A stretch of DNA of 47,329 nt from Acidobacteriota bacterium (GTDB lineage Bacteria; Acidobacteriota; Vicinamibacteria; Marinacidobacterales; Marinacidobacteraceae). Position 1 is the first letter of the stretch, and each line of letters begins with the position of its first letter. The position numbers and the translations under genes are program-made. Below the pieces are notes generated by a model. That model was not told where the DNA came from, did no database searches, and was given only the letters and a program-made list of their open reading frames with translations. Of this stretch, positions 6,998 through 14,838 are shown piece by piece. The stretch is taken from assembly GCA_022822745.1 (NCBI GenBank), contig JAJEAO010000109.1:1-47329 (forward strand), given 5' to 3'.

Positions 6998-8173
6998 TCA
7001 GTCATCCTCCGCGATTTCCGCGAACAGCCGCGCCGCGGGGATCGCCCGGATCCGGTCGGCGAGCGGGTAGGTCCGCTCCCCGGCGTGGACGACGAGGATC
7101 TCCTCCGGGCCGAGTGCTTCCATCGCCGATCGCAGCGAACGGGTCAGCTTCGGCGCCGATGTGCGCTTGATCTCGTACCCGGTGAGCCGGCCGTCCCGGT
7201 GAACCACGAGATCCAGTTCCGGCCCGGTATGGAGGCCCCAGAAGAACATCTCGCCGGCCTTCAGGTCCAGCAGGGTGGCGAGGTTCTCCAGAACCCATCC
7301 CTCCCACGAGGCGCCGCACCGGGGGTGGCGGAGGAGCGCCTCCTCGGTCCGCAGGCCGAGCAGGCTGTGGAGCAGGCCCGAGTCCCGAAGGTACACCTTG
7401 GGCGAGCGGACTTCGCGCTTCTTCAGATTCGCGAACCAGGGCCGGAGCTGCCGCACGACCAGCGTCGAAGTCAGTTGATCCAGGTAGCGCCGGACGGTCG
7501 GGTGGGAGACGCCGAAGGACCGGGCGAACTCGGCGCCGTTCCAGACCTGCCCCTGCCAGTGCGCCAGCATGTTCCAGAAGCGGCCGAGCGTGGCGGGCGC
7601 CGTCGGGATCCCGAGCGCCGGGAGGTCGCGCTCCACGAATGTTCGGGAAAACTCGAACAGCCACCGGAACGCTGCCTGGTCGGTTGCGGCGAGCAGCGCG
7701 CGAGGAAAGCCGCCGCGCAGCCAGTGCCGCGGGGCCGCGACATCCACCTCCGTCGGATCGAGCCCCGGAAGCTCGTGATAGGCGATGCGCCCCGCGAGGC
7801 TCTCGGACGACTGGCGCAGCAGTTCCGGGGAAGCGCTCCCGAGGACGAGGAACCGGGCCGGAAGCGGGCGACGGTCGGAGAGCACGCGGAGCAGGGGGAA
7901 GAGGTCGGGCGTTCGCTGCACTTCGTCGAGGACCACGAGCCCGGTGAGGTTCCGCAGGACGAGGCCGGGGTCGGCGAGCGCTGCCGCATCCCGGGGATCC
8001 TCGAGATCGAACCAGTGGGCGCCGCTTCCGGCGGTGAGCTGCCGGGCGAGGGTCGTCTTGCCCACCTGTCGCGCGCCGGTGAGGCCGACGACCGGGAATT
8101 CGCCGAGCAGCGCCTCGAGCGTCGCTCGGTGGCGTCTCCGGGGAATCAGCCCGGCCAGCGGATCGTCGTTCAT
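6998..8173 (-). CDS. ATPase with AAA_14 and DUF4143 domains
   Basis: A 391-residue protein with the usual architecture: Walker A GARQVGKT (residues 33-40), Walker B around LVVLDEVQRTPDLFP, then LRGGFPRALLA and a C-terminal DUF4143 half containing a PD-(D/E)XK-like ELDLVVHRDGRLTGYEIKRT segment. Members of this family are abundant, fast-turnover genes of unclear function, sometimes proposed to be toxin-like or defence related. Start at ATG 8173; a -10-like TATGAT lies 18 nt upstream on the minus strand and a 12-bp palindrome sits across the -35 region, so expression is probably repressor controlled. Convergent with the 5865 ATPase. Confidence 0.85.
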   Translation of the reverse strand: MNDDPLAGLIPRRRHRATLEALLGEFPVVGLTGARQVGKTTLARQLTAGSGAHWFDLEDPRDAAALADPGLVLRNLTGLVVLDEVQRTPDLFPLLRVLSDRRPLPARFLVLGSASPELLRQSSESLAGRIAYHELPGLDPTEVDVAAPRHWLRGGFPRALLAATDQAAFRWLFEFSRTFVERDLPALGIPTAPATLGRFWNMLAHWQGQVWNGAEFARSFGVSHPTVRRYLDQLTSTLVVRQLRPWFANLKKREVRSPKVYLRDSGLLHSLLGLRTEEALLRHPRCGASWEGWVLENLATLLDLKAGEMFFWGLHTGPELDLVVHRDGRLTGYEIKRTSAPKLTRSLRSAMEALGPEEILVVHAGERTYPLADRIRAIPAARLFAEIAEDD

Positions 8174-8191
8174 GGCGTGTCGTTCGGGGGC

Positions 8192-8197
8192 ATCATA
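8192..8197 (-). promoter_or_regulatory. -10 element TATGAT of the DUF4143 gene
   Basis: Read on the minus strand, TATGAT ends 18 nt before ATG 8173. Its -35 and spacer would lie within the palindrome at 8201-8231. Confidence 0.5.
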
Positions 8198-8200
8198 GGT

Positions 8201-8231
8201 TGAAATCTGAACGTGACGTGTTCAGATTTCA
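8201..8231. promoter_or_regulatory. Perfect 12-bp inverted repeat, probable operator
   Basis: TGAAATCTGAAC (8201-8212) and GTTCAGATTTCA (8220-8231) are exact reverse complements separated by GTGACGT. It is an AT-rich island in a GC-rich genome, between the divergent DUF4143 gene and the adaptor gene, overlapping the minus-strand promoter. No run of T follows, so an operator is likelier than a terminator. Confidence 0.65.
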
Positions 8232-8276
8232 TGTTTCTGATTCCGCGCGGGACGCCGATCGGCCCGGGAGGCGTCG

Positions 8277-8348
8277 CCCCCGTCGGGTCAGGGAGTACGA
8301 TCCCGCCGGGTTCCGGGCGACGGACGGGCGGACGGAACCCGACGGGGG
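8277..8348 (+). promoter_or_regulatory. Long-range 12-bp inverted repeat in the adaptor leader
   Basis: CCCCCGTCGGGT (8277-8288) pairs perfectly with ACCCGACGGGGG (8337-8348) across 48 nt. If it lies in the leader of the 8405 gene it would close a large stem-loop 57 nt before the start codon. GC-only content makes chance more likely than for the neighbouring palindrome. Confidence 0.3.
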
Positions 8349-8404
8349 GGCTCCCCGTTTCCCGTGTGCGATTGCGCGGGCCGCCTGCCCGAGACCTTGA
8401 TTCC

Positions 8405-9637
8405 ATGAGCCCATCCCCCGCGGACAAGCTGTCCGAACTCCGGATCGGCGACGAGCAGCGCGGTTCCCGCCCGGTCGCCCTGATCACGGCGATCCTCGGC
8501 GCGCTGGTCGTCGCGGGAGGAGTGGTGGCCGCCGTCTTCCTGCTCGGCGCCGGTGTCGAGATGCCCGAGGTCGCGATCGCCCGGGTCCGGTCGGTCTCGA
8601 TGTCCGTCGGTTCCACCGTGCTGAACGCGAGCGGCTACGTGACCGCCCGGCGGCAGGCCACGGTGTCTTCCAAGATGGCGGGGCAGATCACCGAGATCCT
8701 GATCGAGGAGGGGATGGAGGTCACCGAGGGGCAGGTGCTCGCCCGCCTCGACGCTTCGAACCTCACCCGGAGTCTCGAACTCGCCGAGGCGCAGTCCGCC
8801 GGGGCGGAGAAAGCGGTGCTCGAGGCGGAGGCGCAGCTCGCCGAGGCCCGGCTGCGCCAGGAGCGCATCCGGCGGCTCGTGGAGCAGGGCGTAGCCGGGC
8901 AGGCGGATCTGGATGCGGTGGATGGCGAGGTCGCCACCCTCGAGGCGCGGATCGAGCGCCAGCGCGCCGACATCGTCACCTCCGACCGCTCGGCCGACGT
9001 GATCCGCCAGCAGATCGAGGACACCGTGATCCGGGCGCCTTTCGACGGCGTGATCACGGCGAAGAACGCGCAGACCGGCGAGATGATGTCGCCCATCGCC
9101 GGGGGCGCCGGATTCACCCGCACCGGAGTCGGGACCATCGTGGACATGGACTCCCGCGAGATCGAAGTGGACGTGAACGAGGCCTACATCAACCGGGTCT
9201 CGCCCGGGCAGCCGGTGGAGGCGGTCCTCGATTCCTACGAGGACTGGCGGATTCCGGCGCGCGTGATCGCGATCATTCCCACGGCCGACCGCGACCGCGC
9301 GACCGTCCGCGTCCGGATCGCCTTCGAGGAGCTGGATTCCCGCATCCTGCCCGACATGGGCGTGCGCGTGAGCTTCCGGGCCACCGAGATCGAGGAGACC
9401 GAGGCGCCGGAGGGCCTGCTGGTGCCGGCCGCGGCGGTGTTCGAGGACACCGGACGGGATCTGGTGTATCTGGTCCGCGACGGGCGGGTGCAGCGCCGGG
9501 CCGTCAGGCTGGGCGATGTGGCCGGTGAGGACTTCCACGTGCTCTCCGGGCTCGTCGAGGGGGACCGCGTCGTGGTGGATCCGCCCGAGGGCCTCGGCGA
9601 CGGAACGGAGGTCGTGGAGGCGGGATCCGCCCGCTGA
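8405..9637 (+). CDS. HlyD/MacA-like periplasmic adaptor of an ABC exporter
   Basis: A 410-residue membrane-fusion (adaptor) protein. One N-terminal membrane anchor (residues about 24-47) is followed by a biotinyl-lipoyl-like half (ASGYVTARRQATVSSKMAG), a long coiled-coil hairpin (residues about 110-200, many Ala, Glu, Arg), the second lipoyl half (IRAPFDGVITAKNAQTGEM) and beta-barrel and membrane-proximal domains. In MacAB-type systems this part joins the inner-membrane permease to an outer-membrane channel. First gene of a five-gene run; the ATPase follows after 30 bp. Start at ATG 8405 precedes the anchor; a longer frame upstream to 8213 is just the open leader. No outer-membrane channel gene is present in this window. 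Confidence 0.88.
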   Translation: MSPSPADKLSELRIGDEQRGSRPVALITAILGALVVAGGVVAAVFLLGAGVEMPEVAIARVRSVSMSVGSTVLNASGYVTARRQATVSSKMAGQITEILIEEGMEVTEGQVLARLDASNLTRSLELAEAQSAGAEKAVLEAEAQLAEARLRQERIRRLVEQGVAGQADLDAVDGEVATLEARIERQRADIVTSDRSADVIRQQIEDTVIRAPFDGVITAKNAQTGEMMSPIAGGAGFTRTGVGTIVDMDSREIEVDVNEAYINRVSPGQPVEAVLDSYEDWRIPARVIAIIPTADRDRATVRVRIAFEELDSRILPDMGVRVSFRATEIEETEAPEGLLVPAAAVFEDTGRDLVYLVRDGRVQRRAVRLGDVAGEDFHVLSGLVEGDRVVVDPPEGLGDGTEVVEAGSAR

Positions 9638-9667
9638 TTCCGCCGAGCGCGGAAGAGGAGCCAGGTG

Positions 9668-10393
9668 ATGAGCGAAACCGATTCGGCCGGGAACGGCCCC
9701 ATGGTCGAGGCCCGCGGAGTGGTCCGGACCTTCCGTCGGGGCAGGACGGCGGTGCCCGTGCTCCGCGGCCTCGACCTGAGGATCGCTGACGGCGAGTTCC
9801 TGTCGCTGATGGGACCCTCCGGCTCGGGAAAGTCCACGCTGCTGAACCTGGTCGCCGGGCTCGACCGACCGAACGAGGGCGAGGTCGTCGTGGGCGGCGC
9901 GCCGATCCACCGGCTCTCCGAGCGCCGCCTCGCGGCGTGGCGGGCGCGGAACATCGGGTTCGTGTTCCAGTTCTCGAACCTGCTCGCCGGGCTCACCGCC
10001 GAGAAGAACGTGGCGCTCCCGCTGCTCCTCACTTCGTTCTCCGGGGCCGAGCGGAAGCGCCGCGTCGCCATCGCGCTGGAGATCGTGGGGCTGTCCGACC
10101 GGGCCCGGCACCGCCCGCGTGAACTCTCGGGTGGAGAGCAGCAGCGGGTCGGAATCGCCCGGGCGCTCGTGAACGATCCCGCGCTCCTCGTCTGCGATGA
10201 ACCGACCGGCGATCTCGACCGGAAGACGAGCGGCGAGATCCTCGACCTGCTCGCCGCGCTGAACCGGGAGCAGGGGAAGACGATTCTCATGGTGACCCAC
10301 GATCCGGAAGCGGCCGCGCGCGGCTCGCGGACGCTCCACATGCTGGACGGGCAGCTCTCCGCCACCGCCGAAGCCGAGGCCGTCGTCGCATGA
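9668..10393 (+). CDS. ABC exporter ATP-binding protein, MacB/LolD-like
   Basis: A 241-residue ATPase with Walker A GPSGSGKST (residues 49-57), Q-loop in FVFQFSNLLAGLTAEKNVALP, signature LSGGEQQRVGIARAL (residues 153-167), Walker B LLVCDEPTGDLD (D177, E178) and H-loop MVTHDPEAA. The FQFSNLLAGLTAEKNV Q-loop region and EPTGDLD are typical of the MacB/LolD/FtsE branch that energises conformational work across the periplasm rather than substrate threading. ATG 9668 has GAGGAG 7 nt upstream. The stop overlaps the next gene as ATGA. It should pair with the two FtsX-like permeases downstream. Confidence 0.92.
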   Translation: MSETDSAGNGPMVEARGVVRTFRRGRTAVPVLRGLDLRIADGEFLSLMGPSGSGKSTLLNLVAGLDRPNEGEVVVGGAPIHRLSERRLAAWRARNIGFVFQFSNLLAGLTAEKNVALPLLLTSFSGAERKRRVAIALEIVGLSDRARHRPRELSGGEQQRVGIARALVNDPALLVCDEPTGDLDRKTSGEILDLLAALNREQGKTILMVTHDPEAAARGSRTLHMLDGQLSATAEAEAVVA

Positions 10394-11553
10394 CTTCTCT
10401 CACGCTGATCGGCGCGGCGCTTCGGCGGCGGAAGACCCGCACCTTTCTCACCTTCTCGTCCGTCGTGTTCGCGTTCCTCCTGTTCGGACTGCTTTCGATG
10501 ATCCAGTCGGCCTTCTCCATGGGGGTCGAGATCGCGAACGAGGACCGGCTCGTGGTGCGTCACCGGGTGTCGCTGTTCCAGATGCTCCCGCAGTCCTACG
10601 AGGCCGACATGGAGCGAGTGCCCGGAGTCGTGGACGCGGTGCACATGACCTGGTTCGGGGGCGTGTACCAGGACCCGGCGAACTTCTTCATGCAGTCCCC
10701 GGTCGAGCCCGCCGAGTTCCTCGACATGTACCCCGAGTTCCAGCTCTCCGACGAAGCGAAGGAGCGCTGGATCTCGACCCGCGACGGGGCCATCGTGGGC
10801 CGCGCCACCGCGGAGCGTTTCGGCTGGGAAGTCGGTGACCGGATTCCGATCCAGCCGACGATCTGGACCCTCGCGGGGCGCCCGGAAACGGACGCCTGGG
10901 AGTTCGAGATCGTCGGCATCTACTCGGTGAGCGTCGAGGGGGGAGACGAGACCCAGATGCTGTTCCGCTACGACTACTTCGACGAGGCTCGTTCCTTCGG
11001 GCGGGGTCAGGTCGGCTGGTTCGCGGTCCGGGTCGCCGATCCCGAGCAGGCGGCGGCCGTCGCCGCCGCGATCGACGAGACCTTCCGGAACTCGGCCGCC
11101 GAGACGAAGAGCGAGCCGGAGGGCGCCTTCGCGGCCGGGTTCGCCAACCAGGTCGGCAACATCGGCCTCATCGTGACCGGCATCCTCGGCGCCGTGTTCT
11201 TCACCATCCTGCTCGTCGCCGGCAACACGATGGCGCAATCGGTGCGCGAGCGCGTGGGCGAGATCGGGTTGATGAAGGCGATCGGTTTCACCGGCGCTCG
11301 GGTGCAGCGGCTGATTCTGCTGGAGTCGGTGACGCTGGTGACGACCGCCGGATTCCTCGGGATGCTGCTCGCGGTGGTCGCGGGGCGGGGGATGTCGGCG
11401 GCGCTCTCGGCCTACCTGCCCGGGCTCGCGCTCCGTCCCGAGGACATGCTGCTCGGCCTGGGGCTCGCCGTTCTCACCGGCCTCGTCGTCGGCATCTTCC
11501 CGGCGCGGCGGGCGATGCGCCTCCGCACCGCGTTCGCCCTCCGGCGTCTGTAG
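10390..11553 (+). CDS. FtsX-like ABC permease (MacB type), first
   Basis: A 387-residue permease with the MacB/FtsX topology: one N-terminal membrane helix (KTRTFLTFSSVVFAFLLFG), a large periplasmic MacB_PCD-like domain (residues about 45-250) and three C-terminal helices containing ERVGEIGLMKAIGFTGARV, the cytoplasmic coupling helix motif shared by FtsX-family permeases. Translationally coupled to the ATPase by ATGA. Probably forms a heterodimer with the permease at 11565. The cargo is unknown; macrolides, peptides, lipoproteins or lipids are all possible in this family. Confidence 0.88.
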   Translation: MTSLTLIGAALRRRKTRTFLTFSSVVFAFLLFGLLSMIQSAFSMGVEIANEDRLVVRHRVSLFQMLPQSYEADMERVPGVVDAVHMTWFGGVYQDPANFFMQSPVEPAEFLDMYPEFQLSDEAKERWISTRDGAIVGRATAERFGWEVGDRIPIQPTIWTLAGRPETDAWEFEIVGIYSVSVEGGDETQMLFRYDYFDEARSFGRGQVGWFAVRVADPEQAAAVAAAIDETFRNSAAETKSEPEGAFAAGFANQVGNIGLIVTGILGAVFFTILLVAGNTMAQSVRERVGEIGLMKAIGFTGARVQRLILLESVTLVTTAGFLGMLLAVVAGRGMSAALSAYLPGLALRPEDMLLGLGLAVLTGLVVGIFPARRAMRLRTAFALRRL

Positions 11554-11564
11554 GCGGACTCCTC

Positions 11565-12761
11565 ATGCGGATCGCATCCTTCCTCCGCCAGTGCCAGGCG
11601 GTCACGGCGTACAACCTCTCGACGGTCTGGCAGCGCCGGGCGGTCTCCGCGGTGGCCGTCTTCGGGATCGCCGCGGTTGCCGGAGTCCTCGTCGCCGTGC
11701 TCTCCATGGCGACCGGTTTCCGCGCCGTGGTCGCGGGACAGGCCCGGGACGATGTCGCGGTCGTGCTGCGCGGCGGGCTCACCTCCGAGACATCCAGCAT
11801 CCTCGACCGGGAGGACATCCAGGTCCTCGAAGTGGCCCCCGGCGTCGCTCGCGGCGCGGGCGGGACGCTCGTGTCTCCCGAGCTGTTCGTCGTCATCGAT
11901 CGGCAGAAGATCGGGGTCGGGACCGACGCCAACGTTCCGCTCCGGGGGGTCGAGGACGCCGCCTACGAAGTGCGCGGGAACATCGAGATCGTCGAGGGGC
12001 GGCGCTTCGAGCCCGGCCGGAACGAAGTGATCGTCGGGGTCGGCGCCGCCGCCTCGTTCGAGGGATTGAACCTCGGGGAACGGATTGACGTGGGCCGGGC
12101 CTCGTGGGAAGTCGTGGGGCACTTCTCGGCGGGCGGCGGAGTCTCGGAGTCCGAGATCTGGACCGACAACCGCGTGCTGCAACAGCTCTATCAGCGCGGC
12201 AACTCGTTCAATTCGGCGCTCGTTCGGCTGAGCGACGCCGACGCCTTCGAGGACTTCCGCGACGCGATCGAGAACGATCCGCGGGTCAATCTCTCGACCA
12301 TGACCCAGACGACCTACCTCGCCGAGCAGTCGGCGGTGATCGAGGTCTTCATCTCCGTTCTCGGCTGGTTCGTCGTGGCGCTCATGTCGGTGGGCGCGGT
12401 GTTCGCGGCCCTGAACACGATGTACGCCGCGGTCTCCACCCGCGCCCGCGAGATCGGCACCCTCCGCGCCCTCGGCTTCAACCGGCTCCCGGTCATGGTC
12501 TCGGTCGTCACCGAATCGCTCGCCTTCGCGGCCATCGGTTCCGTGCTCGGAGGCGGCGCCTCGTGGCTGCTGTTCGACGGATTCCGGGCCGCCACGCTGA
12601 ACTGGGCGTCGTTCAGCCAGGTCGCCTTCGCCTTTCGGGTGACGCCTGATCTGCTGGCCCAGGCCATCGTCCTGTCGCTCGGGATCGGCGCGATCGGCGG
12701 CTTTCTCCCGGCGGTCAGCGCGGTGCGCGGCAGCGTTGTGGCAACGCTCCGGGAGCAGTAG
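11565..12761 (+). CDS. FtsX-like ABC permease (MacB type), second
   Basis: A 398-residue paralogue of the preceding gene with the same layout: N-terminal helix (AVSAVAVFGIAAVAGVLVAVL), periplasmic domain, and C-terminal helices around MSVGAVFAALNTMYAAVSTRAREIGTLRALGF (quoted motif TRAREIGTLRALGF is the coupling helix). It lies 11 bp after the first permease. Two half permeases with different sequences suggest an asymmetric (heterodimeric) exporter. The last residues run into the Shine-Dalgarno-like G-run before the next gene. Confidence 0.88.
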   Translation: MRIASFLRQCQAVTAYNLSTVWQRRAVSAVAVFGIAAVAGVLVAVLSMATGFRAVVAGQARDDVAVVLRGGLTSETSSILDREDIQVLEVAPGVARGAGGTLVSPELFVVIDRQKIGVGTDANVPLRGVEDAAYEVRGNIEIVEGRRFEPGRNEVIVGVGAAASFEGLNLGERIDVGRASWEVVGHFSAGGGVSESEIWTDNRVLQQLYQRGNSFNSALVRLSDADAFEDFRDAIENDPRVNLSTMTQTTYLAEQSAVIEVFISVLGWFVVALMSVGAVFAALNTMYAAVSTRAREIGTLRALGFNRLPVMVSVVTESLAFAAIGSVLGGGASWLLFDGFRAATLNWASFSQVAFAFRVTPDLLAQAIVLSLGIGAIGGFLPAVSAVRGSVVATLREQ

Positions 12762-12766
12762 GGGGG

Positions 12767-13828
12767 TTGTCCCGCCTCGCCCGCTTCGCCGGGCTGCTCG
12801 CGGTGCTGGCGTCGGCCTGCCAGGATGCGCCGCCGCCGGTCCCGAACGTGGGCCCGGTCGCCGAGCCATCGGAGCCGGAGCCCCCTCCCTCGGCGTGCGT
12901 CCCGGGCCCGGTGCTGGACTTCGGGTTCTACGCCTGGTTCGAGCCGGTGAGCTACGCGGCCGATCCGAATCCCGGTTCGGCCGGTTTCCTCGAGCACCGC
13001 GGCTACGAGGCCGATCTCGTGAGCGCGCTCGAGGCGATGGAGGGCGCCGGGCTCCGTTTCCGGCGGATGCCGATCACCGAGTGGCCCGACATCTGGCTTC
13101 TGCCCTCGACGCCCGACTTCGATGTCGTGGGCGGCGGGATCACGATCCTCCCGGAACGGCGCTCGGACCGGAGCGGCGTCGAAGTCGTCGCATTCACCGA
13201 GGGTCACATCGTCTTCCGGCAATCGCTCCTGGTCCGGGCCGCCGACGCTTCCCGGCTCGCGAGCTACGACGACCTCACCGAGGACGAGCGCGTCGGGGTG
13301 CTGGTCGGCACGACCGGAGAGTCGCGACTCCTGGAGATCACCGGCCTCACCAACGATCTGGGCATCCTCGAGCCGGGGATCCGGATCGAGCTGGCGGACG
13401 GCGGCGCCCTGACCACCGATGGGACCGCCTCGTTCCGGATCGGGGCCAGCGGCGCCAGTCGGAATCTCGAGGGACGGGTTCGGCTCATCCCGCCCTCCGC
13501 CGACGCGCCGCAGGTCGTCTTCTTTCCCGGCGTTACCGTGGAGGCGGAGCAGGCAAGGGCGCTGGAGGCGCGGGAGGTGGATGCGCTGGCCCGCGGCGAG
13601 ATCGGCAACCGCAACCTTGCCGAGGCCGCCGGGGGCGCTTTCGTCGTGACGGCGCTCGACGACGCCATCGAGTACGGCGGCTTCACGGTGGATGCGGACG
13701 AGTCCGGGCTGCTCGCGTGCCTCGACGAGACGCTCGACTGGCTCACCGACAGCCGGTCCATCAGTTACGCGGACTGGCTGGCGAACCCGGAGGTCTTCGC
13801 CGAACGCGCCGCCGCCTGGCGCCGGTAG
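12767..13828 (+). CDS. Family-3-like extracellular solute-binding lipoprotein
   Basis: A 353-residue predicted lipoprotein: short signal peptide ending LASAC with lipidated C18, a Pro-rich linker, then a bacterial SBP family-3 fold (FGFYAWFEPVSY; Y-E-A-D-L; VGVLVGTTGES; FVVTALDDAIEYGGF). Members bind amino acids or similar solutes in the periplasm and usually feed an import permease, or serve as sensors. Here it follows an export-type ABC system by 5 bp (TTG start at 12767 with GGGGGG just before it), and no import permease is nearby. It may sense or present the cargo, or only share the operon. C-terminal segment ends AAAWRR. Confidence 0.75.
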   Translation: MSRLARFAGLLAVLASACQDAPPPVPNVGPVAEPSEPEPPPSACVPGPVLDFGFYAWFEPVSYAADPNPGSAGFLEHRGYEADLVSALEAMEGAGLRFRRMPITEWPDIWLLPSTPDFDVVGGGITILPERRSDRSGVEVVAFTEGHIVFRQSLLVRAADASRLASYDDLTEDERVGVLVGTTGESRLLEITGLTNDLGILEPGIRIELADGGALTTDGTASFRIGASGASRNLEGRVRLIPPSADAPQVVFFPGVTVEAEQARALEAREVDALARGEIGNRNLAEAAGGAFVVTALDDAIEYGGFTVDADESGLLACLDETLDWLTDSRSISYADWLANPEVFAERAAAWRR

Positions 13829-13840
13829 TCCGGCTTTCTC

Positions 13841-13856
13841 CGGGTGGAGCCACCCG
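13841..13856. terminator. Short hairpin between convergent genes
   Basis: CGGGTGG (13841-13847) and CCACCCG (13850-13856) are perfect complements with a two-base centre, just after the binding-protein gene and before the convergent heme O synthase gene. No T-run, so termination is uncertain. Confidence 0.3.
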
Positions 13857-13950
13857 AGTCGGACGGGTGTGCTCCCTCCAGCCGATTCAGGAATTGCCTG
13901 CCCGTGTCGGGACGCGGGGTGGAGTACGGGAACTCCGGGTCCGCTGGCTC

Positions 13951-14838
13951 TCAGGCGCCGCGGGCCAGTCGGTCCACGATCAGGACGGCGAGGAGCATCG
14001 GGATCCACAGGATCGAGACCCCGAGCACCCGGCGCGCGGCGGGGGTGTCGCGGGTCTTCCGGAAATGGAAGGCCCTGGGCAGCGACCAGAGCGCGAGCCC
14101 GACCGCGCCGCCGGCATAGATCGCGCCCGCGAGGCCGAGCCCGGCGGGCGCCAGGCTGAAGGCGGCGAGGAGGAGCGCGAAGCCGGCGATCTGCCGGGCG
14201 GTGGAGCGGCCGGTCGGATCCTTCGCCGGCAGCATCCGGAAACCCGCCTGCGCGTAGTCCCCGCGGTAGATCCACGCCAGCGCGAGCGCGTGCGGCATCT
14301 GCCACGCCGCGAGGATCGCGAACGCCGCCCCGCCGCCCCAGCCGATCGAGCCGGTCGCCGCGGTCCAGCCCGCCAGCGCGGGGAGCGCCCCGGGAACGGT
14401 CCCGGCGAGCGTGTTCCAGGTCGTGCGGGGTTTCAGCGGGGTATAGAGCAGGAGGTAGAGCAGGACGGTCGAAAGCGCGACGCCGCCGGTGAGCGGATTC
14501 ACGCCGGCCGCCAGCAGCCCCGAGCCGGCCGCCGACAGGGCGATGCCGAGGGTCAGCGCGCCGGAGGAAGACACGCGACCCGAGGGAAGCGGCCGCCGCC
14601 GGGTGCGCTGCATCCGGGCGTCCCGGTCCCGCTCGGCCCAGTGGTTCAGCGCTCCGGCGCCCCCGCTGGCGAGCGTGATCCCGACGAGCAGGAGCAGGAG
14701 CCGCCCGATGCGGAGCGGCCCGGGCGCGAGCAGGAAGCCGAAGGCGGCTGCAAGCGCGACGAACAGGCTGATCCGGGGTTTCGTCAGCTCGACGAAGAGC
14801 CCCGCGCGCCCGTCTCCGCGCGCCGGGCGGGCCGTCAA
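13951..14838 (-). CDS. ctaB: Protoheme IX farnesyltransferase (heme O synthase)
   Basis: A 295-residue UbiA-family prenyltransferase that adds a farnesyl group to heme b to make heme O for terminal oxidases. Visible marks: LTKPRISLFVALAAAFGF at the N-terminus, the prenyl-diphosphate site NHWAERDRDARMQRTRRRPL (E where many members have the first Asp), YTPLKPRTTWNTLAGTVPGA and the second aspartate-containing loop LAWIYRGDYAQAGFRMLP. About nine membrane segments. The start is TTG 14838, overlapping the oligopeptidase stop as TTGA; no ATG exists before the conserved region. No cytochrome oxidase genes are near, so the locus is split from the respiratory cluster. The symbol cyoE is used in other species. 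Confidence 0.88.
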   Translation of the reverse strand: MTARPARGDGRAGLFVELTKPRISLFVALAAAFGFLLAPGPLRIGRLLLLLVGITLASGGAGALNHWAERDRDARMQRTRRRPLPSGRVSSSGALTLGIALSAAGSGLLAAGVNPLTGGVALSTVLLYLLLYTPLKPRTTWNTLAGTVPGALPALAGWTAATGSIGWGGGAAFAILAAWQMPHALALAWIYRGDYAQAGFRMLPAKDPTGRSTARQIAGFALLLAAFSLAPAGLGLAGAIYAGGAVGLALWSLPRAFHFRKTRDTPAARRVLGVSILWIPMLLAVLIVDRLARGA

